Source: Siphlonurus alternatus (taxonomy: Eukaryota; Arthropoda; Insecta; Ephemeroptera; Siphlonuridae). Taken from it: DNA of 64,000 nt. The stretch lies in NCBI GenBank assembly GCA_949825025.1, contig OX463780.1:39288979-39352978 (forward strand). The letters run 5' to 3'. Of the stretch, positions 1 through 16,019 are shown piece by piece; the stretch's first letter is position 1, and every line of letters starts with the position of its first letter. Both the position numbers and the translations under genes were made by a program. The notes beneath the pieces were generated by a model. That model had not been told where the DNA came from and ran no database searches. It saw only the letters and a list, made by a program, of their open reading frames with translations.

Positions 1-3000
1 ATTGTAGCTCTAGGACAATCAAAGCGCTATGAAAGTCAGCGTCGTAACAGGGTTCAAACATGGCGTATAGCTTTGGTGGCAAAAGCGGTCAATTTAAAAG
101 TTAACCAGTCCTCCCAGTAAACATTATTCTTGTATTATAAAGGTTGCATTCTTTTTGCACTACACTGTACATTTCCTGGTGCTGTAATTATATTTCCTTT
201 TCTATCACGTTCACTCAAAACTCTTTACTTGTATCAATTTACAATCGGTTCACTGATTCGTTTTAATCCTGTTATAAAAGACATTAAAGGAGGTACTAAA
301 TAATGTAGAGAAGGGAGATTTCTAATGATTTAAATATAATCACGAGTGATGATCATTGTAATTAGACCATTTCTGAGTTGCTCGCTTCACGATAAATATC
401 AATGCTGATGAGTACTTAGCCTACAGATGGGCATGTACTCACTAGAGGTATTAATTCCCAGCTATTACATTTTAATATAATGTGAAACTATTTATCTTAA
501 TAAGAAGCTAATGCATGCATGTGAGGTAAAATTATAATGTTACTATGAGTATATGTTTAATTGTGTTATTACGATTTAATCTCTTTTATAGTTATTCTAA
601 TCAAATGTTATATACGTTATAATGTGTCTGATTATATAAAAAAGAAGGTATTGTGTCATTGTTAGGATTAAAAAAAAATCACTACATTTTGGGAAAATTA
701 AGTTTAGTTGAAATTTATTTCTACAACAAATTAAATGGAATTTTAAATTTAAAAAAAAAATGCATATTTAATTATATTTATTTGAAGCAATTTTCATCAA
801 TTAGGCTGTGTTTAACAATTCTAAATCTGAAATAGTGTTTTGAATATTACGCTGTAAAAATTAATTTTTTTTTTCCATTTTGGTCTCAAAAAATTTACAA
901 ATTAATTCGTTTAAATATTCAGCCTAGAATTAAGTGACATCTCATTTTAATGTTACGAAGCATGTTGTGATACGTAAAGAAAGGTCCCAAGATGACCATC
1001 CAACAAGAGTTTCCTCAGTGAGTTGTGTTATTGTATCATGATAAGAATTTTTATGAATATAAATTGTTAAGAAGAATAAAGAAGATATATTTTTATAAAG
1101 TGAATATTTTTTTTCTTCGAAACTTCATAGAAACAAGTTTGTAAAGAAATTTCTTGTATTGTTTTTTATTTTATTCTTATAAAGATACCTCGAAAGACCT
1201 TTTTACCATAAACGAAAGAACAAGTCTTGTAAGCGTATATTGTGGGTTTCACACTTATTTCTTTTGAGAACAAACTCCCACAATATTTATGTAATTTGTT
1301 ATTTAAATTAGAGTAAAATTTCTGCTATCGTGAATTCAATATCAGCTATAAAAGTATGTTATCACCTTATTAAGTACGAGTTTTGCTGTAGCAAGGATTT
1401 ATATAACTGTACACTAAACCTTATGCTTATGGCATGATATATGCTTATTTATGGTTTATGATATATGCATAATATTCTTTATGTATATGATCTAGCCATA
1501 GAAAGTTCATGTATAAACTCTCACTTAGTTTTACTGAGGGATCCATGGAAACCTAATCAAAATGGTCATCAATAAGTTATCACTATATTAGTTGAAAAAG
1601 GTATTAAATCCAGCAGTACTTTTAATTTTTGTTAAGAAATGGTGTACTTAAGTAATTTAGTTCTTACTGCATTTGTGGTTTATTATAAAAAAAAATGAAT
1701 TTTCATCAGAAAAATGTGTGAATTTTGATGTAAGTTGTTGATCTTTCCTTGTTTTGTTTCCTCAAACCGTCTTGGGAGTTTGCAGAGTTTTGACAGGTTA
1801 AGACATTTCTTCTTTTGTATAAAGCTGAAGGATAGAGATGCTAGTAAAGAAGGAAAAGACAAGCCTGATGCCCTTTAGAAAAAAAAAAGAGAAAGAACTC
1901 AAGTTTTAGATCGTATCTAAGCTAGTCCTATTTATTATTCAGAGTCAGCCGTTGAATGTCCAACACACTTCATCCTCTATTTCTCTTTTTTTTTATATAA
2001 ATATAAATATATATTTTTTATTCCCTCTCGCTCTTTTTCTCATTCATGAAAAAAACACACTTGGAAAATTGTCCCGGATATCGCGCCGTGCATTATGTAT
2101 AAGGTTTGAACCATACTACTTGCCAAACTAGGAGGTGCTGGGAGGAGCAGAAAGGAAGGAATTGCGTCACTGTAGAAAAGTGGATGAATTTCGTTGCTAA
2201 CGGCAATGGGATCTAGCTAGCTATTCTTTTATCTTTGCTCTTTCTCTCTCTTCTCCATTTGCAAAGCAACTACTGTCATTCTCATGAATTTCACTAAAAA
2301 CGATAGAAAAGACGGCTGCTACATTTCCAGCAGCTCCGGTCTCCAATTCTTTCTTCGCATTCTCTGGAAACATTTTTATATATAATATATACACCTTGAC
2401 AATACATTACGAAATGAAAGAGTCGTAAGGAAATTTGTGCAGGCTTGATAAATATAAAATATTGATGCTCGTTTATTCGAGTATCTTGCTTGGATTGACG
2501 TCACTAAATTGCCCTAAATTTTTATCTCATAAATTTTACCATACACACTATAGTTTAAATTTTACTTTACCACTTTGGTTCATTTACCAATTTATAATGC
2601 ATTCTATATTATACTTTTATTTGTTAGTGATTTAAATATTTCCATGCATACATAATTTTATCATAGAACCTCATAATATGGTTTAACTTTTAACTGATTT
2701 AAATGATATGTTACTGCAAATCATTACATTTCACTGTTGAAAATATTAGAAAGTTCGTGTTTCTTAGAGTACTATATATCTAATTCACTTGCTTGTTTTT
2801 AAAACTTTATAAGATTGTTTAAAATCCATTTTATATTTTTTTACACTTGTAAATAAAAAAGCTAGAATGACATAAGAATGATAGATATATTATCATAATT
2901 ATATATATTATAGTAAAAACTTTATTTTTGTCAGCAAAATTAAAAATTGGCTTATTTATCATATAATTTATATTGAGATTAAAAATGTATTTTGTTTTTC

Positions 3001-4375
3001 AAATTTCTTAAAGTAATGTATACATAATAATAATAAAAATAATAATATTTATTAAATTATATTTTGTATAATAATATATAACAATTTTAAGTTTGAGATA
3101 TGGAATAAAAAAAGGCTGAAATTACAAGTATTTTCCTATCTTTGTGACGTACATCAATTATATGTTTCTTTGCAACTGTTATCTTCCCTCTGTGACAACA
3201 TTATTAAGAAATATTATTACACTTTTTAGTACTTTCAAAAGTGTTATAAGTGCACTTAAGAAAGAACATGCACCCCCTCCGACTTAAGCAAGTAATTTAC
3301 CATTTACGTCATAACTTAAAGTAAATAAAGATTAAAATCTTTCAGTATTGTGTGTCTCTTATGAATCCTCCCTCTTTGTTTTTTACTTTTAAGATATGCG
3401 AGATGTCCTTTATTAAATTGTTTGTTTTAACGTTTTATAAGAAGTTTTAGAGTAGAAGTTGGTTAAGACATAAGATGGGGGTGGGGGTAGCTAAAGATTT
3501 TGGGGTTTGAAAGGAAAAGGGTGGTTTATGGGTTTTATGGGGGTGGAAGTGAAAGGATATGAAACAGAAATAATATAACTTGTGCAGAAGACGAAGGGTT
3601 TGAGATAAACGGACTCATTTCATATAAATATATTATACTTTGAAATAAAGGGACGCTGCTGCTGTTCACAACCCTTATATTATTATTATATACAAGGTTA
3701 CATTCATGAAATATGACGGTGTAATAATTTAACAAAGAGAATACAGAGTTCATTAAGAGATATGATTTTATGTTATAATGTCGTAGTGAACATAAATATA
3801 TTGTTATAAGATAATGTGTGGAAACCATAATAGAAGACGAGAAAAGGAAATTTTAAGGTATTTAATTTTTAATTATAATTTAAAATTAATTGTAATTAAT
3901 TTATATCAATCATACAGTACAAGTATTATATATATAACAAAGAACATTTACTATAACAAAACTTTTCGGTTAAAATAGTTTTTTTTATATATTTGTAAAC
4001 AAGCAATCGATCAATCCCCAGTGAATATTTCATCAATTGAAAACAGGTATTTATATCAGTTATATTGTTAATTTTACCTGTCCTACATTACAGGTGAACT
4101 TTTGTGATTTTAATGCAAATTAATAATTAATTAGTAATCTATAGCTATTTAATAAGAGTGTTTTCATCATCAATATATTAAAGGAAATTTTCCATCAATT
4201 CCTTACTGCTCTGATGTAAGTGGTGATTCTTATTTAGCACTTCAGAGTTAACCATCAGTAGTTAATATTATCATTTGATATATATTTTATCAACACTACT
4301 TTCATTTTATTGTTAATTAGTATTGCATGATGTGAATCATATCTACTCTATATGATGTTTTTAAAAGAAATACCC

Positions 4376-4378
<3 letters not shown>
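1..4378. other. AT-rich intergenic stretch
   Basis: No gene is visible. The short open frames here are composed of F, L, I, Y, K and N codons and look like chance frames in AT-rich DNA. Notable contents are scattered A and T runs, one perfect TGACGTCA octamer at 2496-2503, and a G-rich strand at 3477-3546. Nothing resembles a coding exon or a transposon end. Confidence 0.6.
3477..3546 (+). other. G-tract cluster (possible G-quadruplex)
   Basis: Six runs of three to five G lie within 70 bases on the plus strand, in a region otherwise poor in G+C. The first two runs are separated by a single T. Loop lengths between later runs are 7 to 18 bases, so folding into a quadruplex is possible but not assured. 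No gene is adjacent. Confidence 0.3.
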
Positions 4379-7356
<2,978 letters not shown>

Positions 7357-7716
7357 AGGAGAAAACTGTTATTGTAAGTCATAAATCTGCATTATTAGAA
7401 AAAAGTCCACTCTACCAATCGGCAAAAATTTATGATTTTTTGCCAGCATGTATTAGAAATATTGAGAGTGATATTCTGTTTAAAACGAAGCTTAAAGATG
7501 TACTTATTAAGAAAGAATTCTATTCAGTTAAAATGTTTTTTGCAAATAAACTCTCAGAACAGTGTCTTCAAGATGGTTAAAAAATGTGCAAGTATTTTAT
7601 AGTGATATAAGACATTTCTTATGTTGATAATGAATTTTATTGTGTATTTTAAGGTTCATATGTTTGTTTGTGACGTGATCAATGTTGTATTGTACAACCA
7701 GTATCGAAATAAAATT

Positions 7717-7799
<83 letters not shown>
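7357..7799 (+). mobile_element. 5'-truncated non-LTR retrotransposon remnant (RT C-terminus plus 3' UTR)
   Basis: The plus-strand frame ending at the TAA at 7578-7580 encodes the extreme C-terminus of a non-LTR reverse transcriptase protein, including LYQSAKIYDFLPAC and LKDVLIKKEFYSVKMFF. About 32 of 56 residues match the C-terminus of the ORF2 protein at 37141. The 3' UTR shares an ACATATGTTTGT-like segment and TTGTACAACCA with the 3' UTR of that element, then AATAAA at about 7709. It ends in (ATT)n and (TA)n from about 7713 to 7799. The fragment lacks endonuclease and polymerase, so it is a dead insertion of a related family. Confidence 0.8.
7731..7799. repeat. (TA)n microsatellite at a retroelement 3' end
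   Basis: A pure TA run follows a short ATT run directly after the AATAAA of the retroelement remnant. It probably grew from the element's tail. Confidence 0.9.
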
Positions 7800-7803
<4 letters not shown>

Positions 7804-8962
7804 TTAATTGCAATCTGGGATATAATAATCATTCTAACATTTCGAATTAAATTTAATGCTATTTTTTTTTTTTTTAAATTTCATGCTAATTTTGGTTCCG
7901 AGTGTTCCGATGAATATTAGTATATTAGTGTTACCAAGAAATTTTAATTATTGCTTTAAAATAAAACAACTGCTATTTATAATAATGATATAAAAAAGTC
8001 TGAAAGTGGTCCAGAGAGTACGCAGTGTATTTCTGAAATAAAAAATTAAAAGAAAATTATGACATACCGCCATCATCAGCATTACACAATTAAAAAATTC
8101 AACTTACAAGTTTAGAATGTAATAGCATTTCAAAATGAGCTAGAAACGGTATTTTATAATTATAAATATATAGTTGAATTTGATGCTATAAGTTTATATA
8201 TATTATTTGTGCTAAATTGTGCTAAAACGACATGAAAAACTGGAAAACTTACTAAATATACATAGGAAAAAATAGTATGTGTACAGTTAAACCATACATA
8301 CAATTACAACTTTTTAATAAGAATTCTACAACAACAAAAGTATACAGATAGGAACACTTTTGCAAGAAAACCAAGGCAAGTAAAGATACAGGCTAAAACT
8401 ACGTACATCAAATTGAAAGAACAACTTTTTAATACGAGATTATATTGCCCTTTTTATTAACTAAGCGTAGCTTTATAAATTAATTAAAAAAATGTTTTCA
8501 GTCATAATTATTTTTCAAATAAAATTTCACTAAAACAAATATATATAAAAAATAGGCAAAACTTTTCACGAAATCATAATATTATCTATTGCAATATATT
8601 ACCGAGTGAAGTGTTGGATGATATATAGCTTAAAAACAAACCTTGAGATCCTGTCTCAGTGATCTCCTAAACTTAAGTTTAAGTTATATCTATCATCCCC
8701 TCTGAGATTGTTTGGCTAAAGATTAGTACAGTTTCAAAAAGTATCCTTCAACCAACCAATGTTTGTACTTAACTTAGGACAGACGAAAATGCAGCTGTGT
8801 AGAATAAATATTTAGCTCTAGATATAAACTATTGTATTAAAAAACTTCTATGAAAAAATGGTGAGAGCATGAGATCCGTATATTAATATTTAATAAATTT
8901 ATTTATGAAACAAATTAGCCAACCATTGCGTTAATTATTTTCTAGTTGCTGTACAGTAATCA
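7800..8962. other. AT-rich intergenic stretch, nothing recognised
   Basis: I see no gene, transposon end or long inverted repeat. Short homopolymer runs only. Confidence 0.5.
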
Positions 8963-9103
8963 TAAGCCTGTATGACAATACAATTTTGCATAAAATTTTT
9001 CCCTACAAGAAAAAGTTAACCCCATTTGTTTACATTGAGATGACATTTTCTTTTAAGGAAAAAGTGTACATGCAAAATTGTATCGTGTAATACATCAGGC
9101 TTA
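8963..9103. repeat. Imperfect 141-bp inverted repeat (fold-back)
   Basis: The outer arms are TAAGCCTG... and ...CAGGCTTA, followed by ATACAATTTTGCAT paired with ATGCAAAATTGTAT, then an inner TTTTTCC...AAGAAAA block paired with its inverse. Mismatches and small indels interrupt the pairing. It could be a decayed MITE or a hairpin-RNA locus. No clear target-site duplication flanks it. Confidence 0.6.
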
Positions 9104-11828
9104 AAGCACAAAGAAAGTTTGTGCATTTACTTAAATAATATACATATATATATATAATATATATATATAAAATATATAATTATACACTACTGAGGCTACT
9201 GGGACAATTATTGTAAAAAAAAAAAAAAAAAAAAAAATCAAATCAATGTTCATGTCAAAAAGTTATACATGCTCTTTACATTCATACCATGTACGGCTTT
9301 AAATATAAAATAAAAAGAAATATTGCATTCATATTTATTTGTGACTATTTTTTTCTTTAGTAAAATTTATATCAAAAGAAAAAGCTTACTAGTCCTATAT
9401 ATTTGGTTTATATCCTAAATCTCAATCAAGACACATAAAAAGAAATATTTCCAATTTTAAATTAATTTTCTTTACTTTTCATCATAGATTTAATTTTCTC
9501 TTACACAAGCTTATTTAAAATTGAATTTCAAACTTATCCCTTTTCTTTGAAGACAGAGAGAAAAAAAAAGGAGACGTTTCCGAAGTATATTCGTTTTCTT
9601 TTCGTCCTTGTATCTAGATTAAGTTACTGGATCGAAGCGAGTTGTGCGCATCCCTATCAATAACAAATAACATAAAACTTTTTTTTTTATCTTTATATAT
9701 ATTTATATGTTTTTTTAAGGAAAAGGAAATTAGATTTGCATATTCTGTTAGGTTTTATAACATTTTATTTTAGTTTATTTTTTTTAATATTACAAAACTT
9801 AGTTCCCTAAAGTTTCTAGTTTCTACGAAGTTAACGTATTCTAATTTAACACAAAGATTATCATAAACTTTGTGTAAAGTTTTATCTCAGTTTTTATTTT
9901 TTTTTATTATTATTTTATCTGCTGTTGTTATATTCACCAACAGACGTCACATGAATGCGAATTTAATTTTTGTTTAACCAAAAGTGATTTCATTAAAATT
10001 TTATTTTGTGGTTATATTCATGTTTCAAAAGAAGATATTTAAAGAGATTGCCCAGGGAGACAGAACAGAAAGATATAATCAGTAAATGAACATTAAAATA
10101 TATGTAGAATTTAAAAACAAGTAATGACAAAGAAAAAATATGAAATAATGGTATATACCATTATTCAATTTTCGAACAGAAAATAACAAAACCGGTAATA
10201 AATATAAGTTAAAAGAAAATATGACAAAAATAAAATCCATATAGTTGAAAACAGAGAAAAGAACAAAACAAAATATGACAGAGTAAAAAATAAAATAAAG
10301 TGCATGTTAGTGAATGAGAGCTGCTCAAAATGTATGATGTTATGCCAGTTTAGCAAAGAGCCATTAACACATCATAAAACGCTATTAAGCTCTAGGATTT
10401 ATGGTATTTGAAGCAAAGAGGGTTTTTAAAGATGATTAAAGTCTGGAGTTTCTGGGAGGTCAACTTCTGAGTGCTGGCTGGCCAAGGGTGCGGCTAGAGC
10501 TGTTGGATGCATGCAAGTGTTCCTCAGAGATTTGAGTTACAGCTCGTCTATAAGCCAGGGTACGATACAGATACAGGTCAGCGTGTATTTGATACATTAA
10601 TTTAACCCTGGCATTACCAAAGTCTCTCTGTTCCACATCCCCCACGCTACATCAAGGGAGGGGGGGGGGAATCCAAACGCCCACTATGTATTTTTTTGCG
10701 GAAATACGTTGCTGGTTGGCTAACTATAAAGATTACAAAAAAATCTGATATTTTGGAGATTTTTTTACACTCTTTACCCACTTTAAAAGAGTGGAGGGTC
10801 GTTTCTACCCCCCCCCTCTCCGGTAATGCTAAGGTTTTTGTAAAAATTTACCTCTTTTGTAAAATTTTTGCTGTAAACCGAGCAAATCGAATGTTGGGTG
10901 AAACGTGTAAAATAACAAAATTATTAGTTTAGATTTGAATGAAAAGTGAAATTTAATATATTAATTAGTTTCAATAAAATTAATGTAATCACAAACTTAA
11001 CTGTCAACTTCTCAGCCGCGATGTTCTCTCTTTGGCACGGGAGTGGCTGGAGTGAAAAATGTCGAAAATTAGAAGGTTGTGTGTGGGTGGCGATTTAGTG
11101 GATCGAGCAATCGCATTATAATATTTTCGCAACCCTCCCTCTCTCCTTGTATTCATGATTAATAGAGTGTAATTATAACGAAATCAATTTTAGGCGTAGA
11201 AAGTTCGCCTATAGCTATTAAAGTTAGGCAAATATTTGAGCACGCCTGTATGAAGATAACATACTTTACAGGCATTAACTTCAAAATATAAAATAATGGA
11301 ATTGAAATAATATATAATTTATATTATTTTTATTATGGTTTAGATATTGTACTAAATCTCTCCCTCCCCCCCCCCCTCACTCTCACTGATTTATGAGACA
11401 CATTCAAGTCTTTTACCTAATATACGAATATATTAATGAATAAATAAAATTTCATTTTTTTTTTTATTTCATTGTTATACTATCAGTTTAATACAGTGAG
11501 TGTGCATGATCTTAACTTTTATGATTTTTTTTTTTTTTTTTTTTTTTTGCATCCATGATTGCTTATATGGCAGGCACTGGGATGTAGGTCAAGTTGCCCT
11601 CCCCCCCATTTTTTCAAAATTAATTCAAAAATTTTAGTATCGTTTGTGCTTTGTTTGTGCTGGATTGTGCCGCTAATATTTTCGTTTGTGCGCATTTGCA
11701 TACTATAGTAATTAATGGTTTTAATTGGGGGGCCAACCTGACGCTAGCCCCCCCTGAGCCCGGTTGGCGGAATGCTGGGAGACTACATGTTCTTTGAATA
11801 ATGAGTGTAAATGTATAGTCGTCGCCTC
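9104..11828. other. Intergenic stretch; poly-A run and a mixed-composition patch
   Basis: A run of 23 A lies at 9215-9237. A patch of higher G+C at about 10456-10680 contains a minus-strand open frame of about 60 codons without an ATG; I could not match it to any family. G and C homopolymer runs occur at about 10660, 10810 and 11366, and a T run at 11525-11548. Confidence 0.45.
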
Positions 11829-11922
11829 GGAACATTTCCCCTTCCAACCTTGTTAGTCACCATGCCCCGTAAGAATAACATAGAACATGGTGATTAACAA
11901 GGTTGCAAGTGGGATATTTTCC
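11829..11922. repeat. 94-bp hairpin, pre-miRNA-sized
   Basis: The inner arms CCTTGTTAGTCACCATG and CATGGTGATTAACAAGG pair with one mismatch, and the outer arms continue to GGAA...TTCC with one bulge and a few mismatches. The arms are about 36 nt and the loop about 21 nt. The geometry resembles a miRNA precursor, but a small MITE remnant would look the same. Confidence 0.5.
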
Positions 11923-12696
11923 AAGACAATGAGTACACACCTTGAGACATGCACAAACCTTACCCTGCTTTGTTTGTAGGCGTTGTCACGAAGTCTGTGA
12001 AAGCGAGGTTTTTGTATGGTTAGATTGCATGCCATGGGTGTTGCCAAAATTACAAATATGCATCTCTTTGTTTCTAAGGAATCTAAAAGGGTTAAGTTCA
12101 TGATTTCTCTATATAAGTATACATGCAATTGTACACCCTGGCTCTAATAAATAAATAAAACAAAACATTATGTATATGCTCTTTACATGCTCGAAAATGA
12201 ATACATTATTTTCAGGAAGTCTGTACTTCCCTTTTGTATTACAATTTTCTTCTCTCCCACACAAATATCCAATACTAGTTTATCTAAAACTACAACGTTG
12301 TTGTTGTTGTTGTTTAAAAGGCTAATACTATATTATTTATTCTACCTTACCTTTATCTGATAGCCATGGACCTATAGGGGTTACTCAGAGGGAGAATTTG
12401 AAGAGAAGGGGTGGCGCGTATTTCACCCCAGAGAGATGGCGGCGAGAGGTTCGGAGGAATATCAGCAGTTCTAGATATCTACTTCTAAGTATATGAGGTT
12501 TCTCAGACTTGTCAATATTTATGGCAAAACATGATAGCATTATATATACTTCAGTCTTTTTTATATATATCAAATATCAAAGTAAGAAGAAAAAAATTAT
12601 AACTACTTGAATTATGGTTTTACGTTCCACCCCCTTTTACATACGTTTTAAAATTTTATATCTTTAAGATTGTGATGAAGGGGAAAGAGAGAGTCT

Positions 12697-12699
<3 letters not shown>
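11923..12699. other. Intergenic stretch, nothing recognised
   Basis: No gene or transposon end is visible. A short (GTT)n run lies at about 12298-12316. Confidence 0.45.

Positions 12700-12759
<60 letters not shown>
12700..12759. repeat. (GA)n microsatellite
   Basis: Pure GA dinucleotide run of about 60 bp, preceded by purine-rich sequence from about 12676. Confidence 0.97.
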
Positions 12760-12761
<2 letters not shown>

Positions 12762-13277
12762 GTATTACAGATTAAAATATATTTATGAATAAAATATTGT
12801 TAAGATCAGATATTTATATGAAAAAGTGCTTTTTCATGTTTTTAAGATTTTCGTTGTTAAAAAAAAAAAAAACATATTTTATAGCCCATTAAATTATGAA
12901 GTAAATAAACAGATAAAGTACAAAGTTAAAGATAAGAATTATAATTTAACTTCATATTCCGTGCGTAGTTATTAATTGATGTAGTAAAAAATATGGTGTT
13001 TGCAATAAAATATTCTTTTAACCTTTATATTTATATTTGAGCAATGGTGGGAATCTGACATGGTTTTGAACGAGAAATTCGATGTGTTTAAGTGAATTGA
13101 TAATGTTACTACGATGATATCGTACTTTGCGTGAAGAAGAAATCGCGTGGCAACAAAATGGTCGAAATATAAATTCAGAAAAATATTCTTGTTGCATCTC
13201 TTTCAAGAATCGCTCAGGTACAGCTTGCTTATTTGAATTTTTAACAAAGTATCTACTGTAGTTTATGCTGTTTCAAA
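12760..13277. other. Intergenic stretch upstream of a candidate small exon
   Basis: No gene is visible. It is AT-rich apart from a mixed-composition patch at 13040-13160. It directly precedes the candidate secreted-peptide exon. Confidence 0.4.
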
Positions 13278-13397
13278 ATGAAGTTCTTTCTTCTGTTTGT
13301 CATCCTCGTCATTGCATTGGTCTTTCTGCAAGTTATTTTTGTGCCAGATGTTAGTGAAGAGTTGGTTTTTCCAAAAAAAGGAAATGATACGAAGAAA
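13278..13397 (+). CDS. Candidate first coding exon of a small secreted peptide (partial)
   Basis: From the ATG the frame encodes MKFF followed by about 18 almost uninterrupted hydrophobic residues, which is a convincing signal peptide or membrane anchor. A charged stretch follows (DVSEEL, then PKKGNDTKK). The frame then meets AAA|GTTAGT, a reasonable 5' splice donor, at 13398. A polypyrimidine tract and CAG acceptor at 13689-13699 are followed in phase by a seven-codon exon (13700-13720) encoding KTCSSY and a stop. The joined peptide would be about 46 aa. There is no homology I can name. A chance hydrophobic frame in AT-rich DNA is a serious alternative, so this is tentative. Confidence 0.3.
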
Positions 13398-13720
13398 GTT
13401 AGTATGAGATTTATTTTTGTCATTTCCTCTATAAGCCATCAATGTAATGTGATAAGTTTTGACATCAGAATATTTCAAGGGTAAAATGACATTGAGTTAG
13501 AAAACGATGGAGGCTGCATTTCTACCAATGTAGAAAAAAAAATATAATCTAATTTTACGTGGCAGAATTCTTGTAATGTATTACATCTTTACGTTAGGAT
13601 ATTAAATCTTTATGGTAACGATTATTTTGTCCATTATTTCTAATGTGTTTCTAAAGAAAATATATATTTATGTAGCTATTATTGAGCTTATTTTTTCAGA
13701 AGACTTGCAGTTCATATTAG

Positions 13721-14863
13721 TTTTATCTCTTTAATCTAATCAATGTGATTCGTATTATTTTAGGTATTTACCTATAAATGTAACGATATCACAATAAGTT
13801 TTTTCATGCAGAATAATCCATCATGGTGCATCTGGGAGTTGATTACTGCTATTATTCATAAATTGCTACTATCCTGACTGAGATTTCCATGGTTTCTTCA
13901 ATCACAACTAGGCAGCTGCTATAATGAATTGCTAGGCCACCCCGGTTTGGGCGCTATGGATCGTGTTTATATAAGAAAATCGGAAATTTTAAATCTGCGA
14001 AGTCAATTTCTCACAGGTTCAGTTAATAATAATAAGAAAAAAGTAGTTTTACAAAGTGTCTAGAAAGTAAAAATATTCTTGTAGGACAATTTTAAATTAT
14101 CTGTAAAATAATCAAGAAGGAGTGCACCAAAGAATGTTGCTATTTCATAACGTAGAGAAAAGAAATTGTCTTATTAATTAAAATGACAAACTATAATGCA
14201 TTTTTAGAAGCAATTCTATCAACAATAAAAAAAAAAAAAAATCAACATTCTAGATAATAAGATAATAAACACTTTATAAATATTTATAACATTTTCATAT
14301 CAATATTTTTCTAATCTTATCTATGAAAAATGTATTCAGAACTGGTATAATAAAGAAATTAAGATAAAATATATAAAGACATTAAGTTAAAAACATATTA
14401 ACTGAATCAGTGAGGCTATAATATTCTTATCTGTGAGGCTTGCAGTGGTGTCAATCACGTAAACAGGTAATCAAGATCGTATCTGACAGGCTGTCGAGCA
14501 TGACGCCCCTCCCCTTTAAAATTATCCCCCACCCCTCCGTTTATTGACGTTAACATCATCAGAATCAGTATATGATGAAATTTCTGGCTAGTTTTTTTTG
14601 TTACAGGAAAAAATAATATGGGTTCAAAATTGACATCATCAAAATGTTAAAATAGTATTTTTTTATTTAACATGAAAAACGAGATTTTATATTATTCGTA
14701 CTTTAATGTTATAGCTAGTACACATTTAAAATTATAATTATATATTTTTGTATATTATATTTTATATAATTTTATTATTAAAACAAGATGGGCATACATT
14801 GATGTTATACGAACAATAAAATAAAGTACTCAATATTGTGAGTATTCATAAAGTATAATATAC
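13721..14863. other. AT-rich intergenic stretch, nothing recognised
   Basis: No gene or repeat ends are visible. A CCCC-rich patch lies at about 14500-14540. Confidence 0.45.
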
Positions 14864-15050
14864 CGAGCAGGATAGCACATAAGTTACGCGCCTCTCTCGC
14901 ATGAGAAAGGTTGCGGGTTAAAATTTGAGTCTATTTCACTAATTTTTCAGAGTTCGGTCGGGAGGGACACCTTCAGTTGTGTCAGGCTTTCTACAGAAGG
15001 TTTCCATAGTTTCCTGTAGCTAATAGACTGTTATTTTGCTTCTTCCATGT
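14864..15050 (+). mobile_element. Degenerate tRNA-derived SINE (candidate)
   Basis: The first ~70 bases resemble a tRNA. GATAGCACATAAGTTACGCG matches an RNA polymerase III A box and D arm. CCTCTCTCGCATGAGAAAGG forms a near-perfect stem-loop like an anticodon arm. GTTGCGGGTTAAAATTTGAG resembles a decayed B box and T arm. A non-tRNA body of about 120 bases follows, with no ORF. No true CCA-ready acceptor stem is visible, so it is not a functional tRNA. Boundaries, tail and target duplication are not clear. Confidence 0.5.
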
Positions 15051-15291
15051 TTTTTTTTATAGAGTGTACTAAATTTGCCCAAAAAAAAAACAAAGCTATA
15101 ATATATAATTTTAATGTTAATATACATAATTTCGAGACACTGCAAGTTAAAAATTCCCACATAAAACCTAGGCTCATAAGTCGTATTTGGTGTGATTATA
15201 ATTCTAGCTCGTTTTATTGTTATTGGTAAGAAAGTTTTTATACACTAATTATCAAGTAAGTTCGAGAGTTCATTGGACATTTTGTTTCTAG

Positions 15292-16019
<728 letters not shown>

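Noticed and set aside
10460..10645. 62-codon minus-strand frame in a GC-richer patch as a gene
   Set aside because: It begins at GTG with a stop just upstream, has no recognisable domain, and no splice sites convinced me.
11853..12128. 91-codon minus-strand frame
   Set aside because: No domain or splice context, and it partly overlaps the 94-bp hairpin. Likely chance.
14864..14932. A functional tRNA gene
   Set aside because: The acceptor stem does not close and the B box is decayed.
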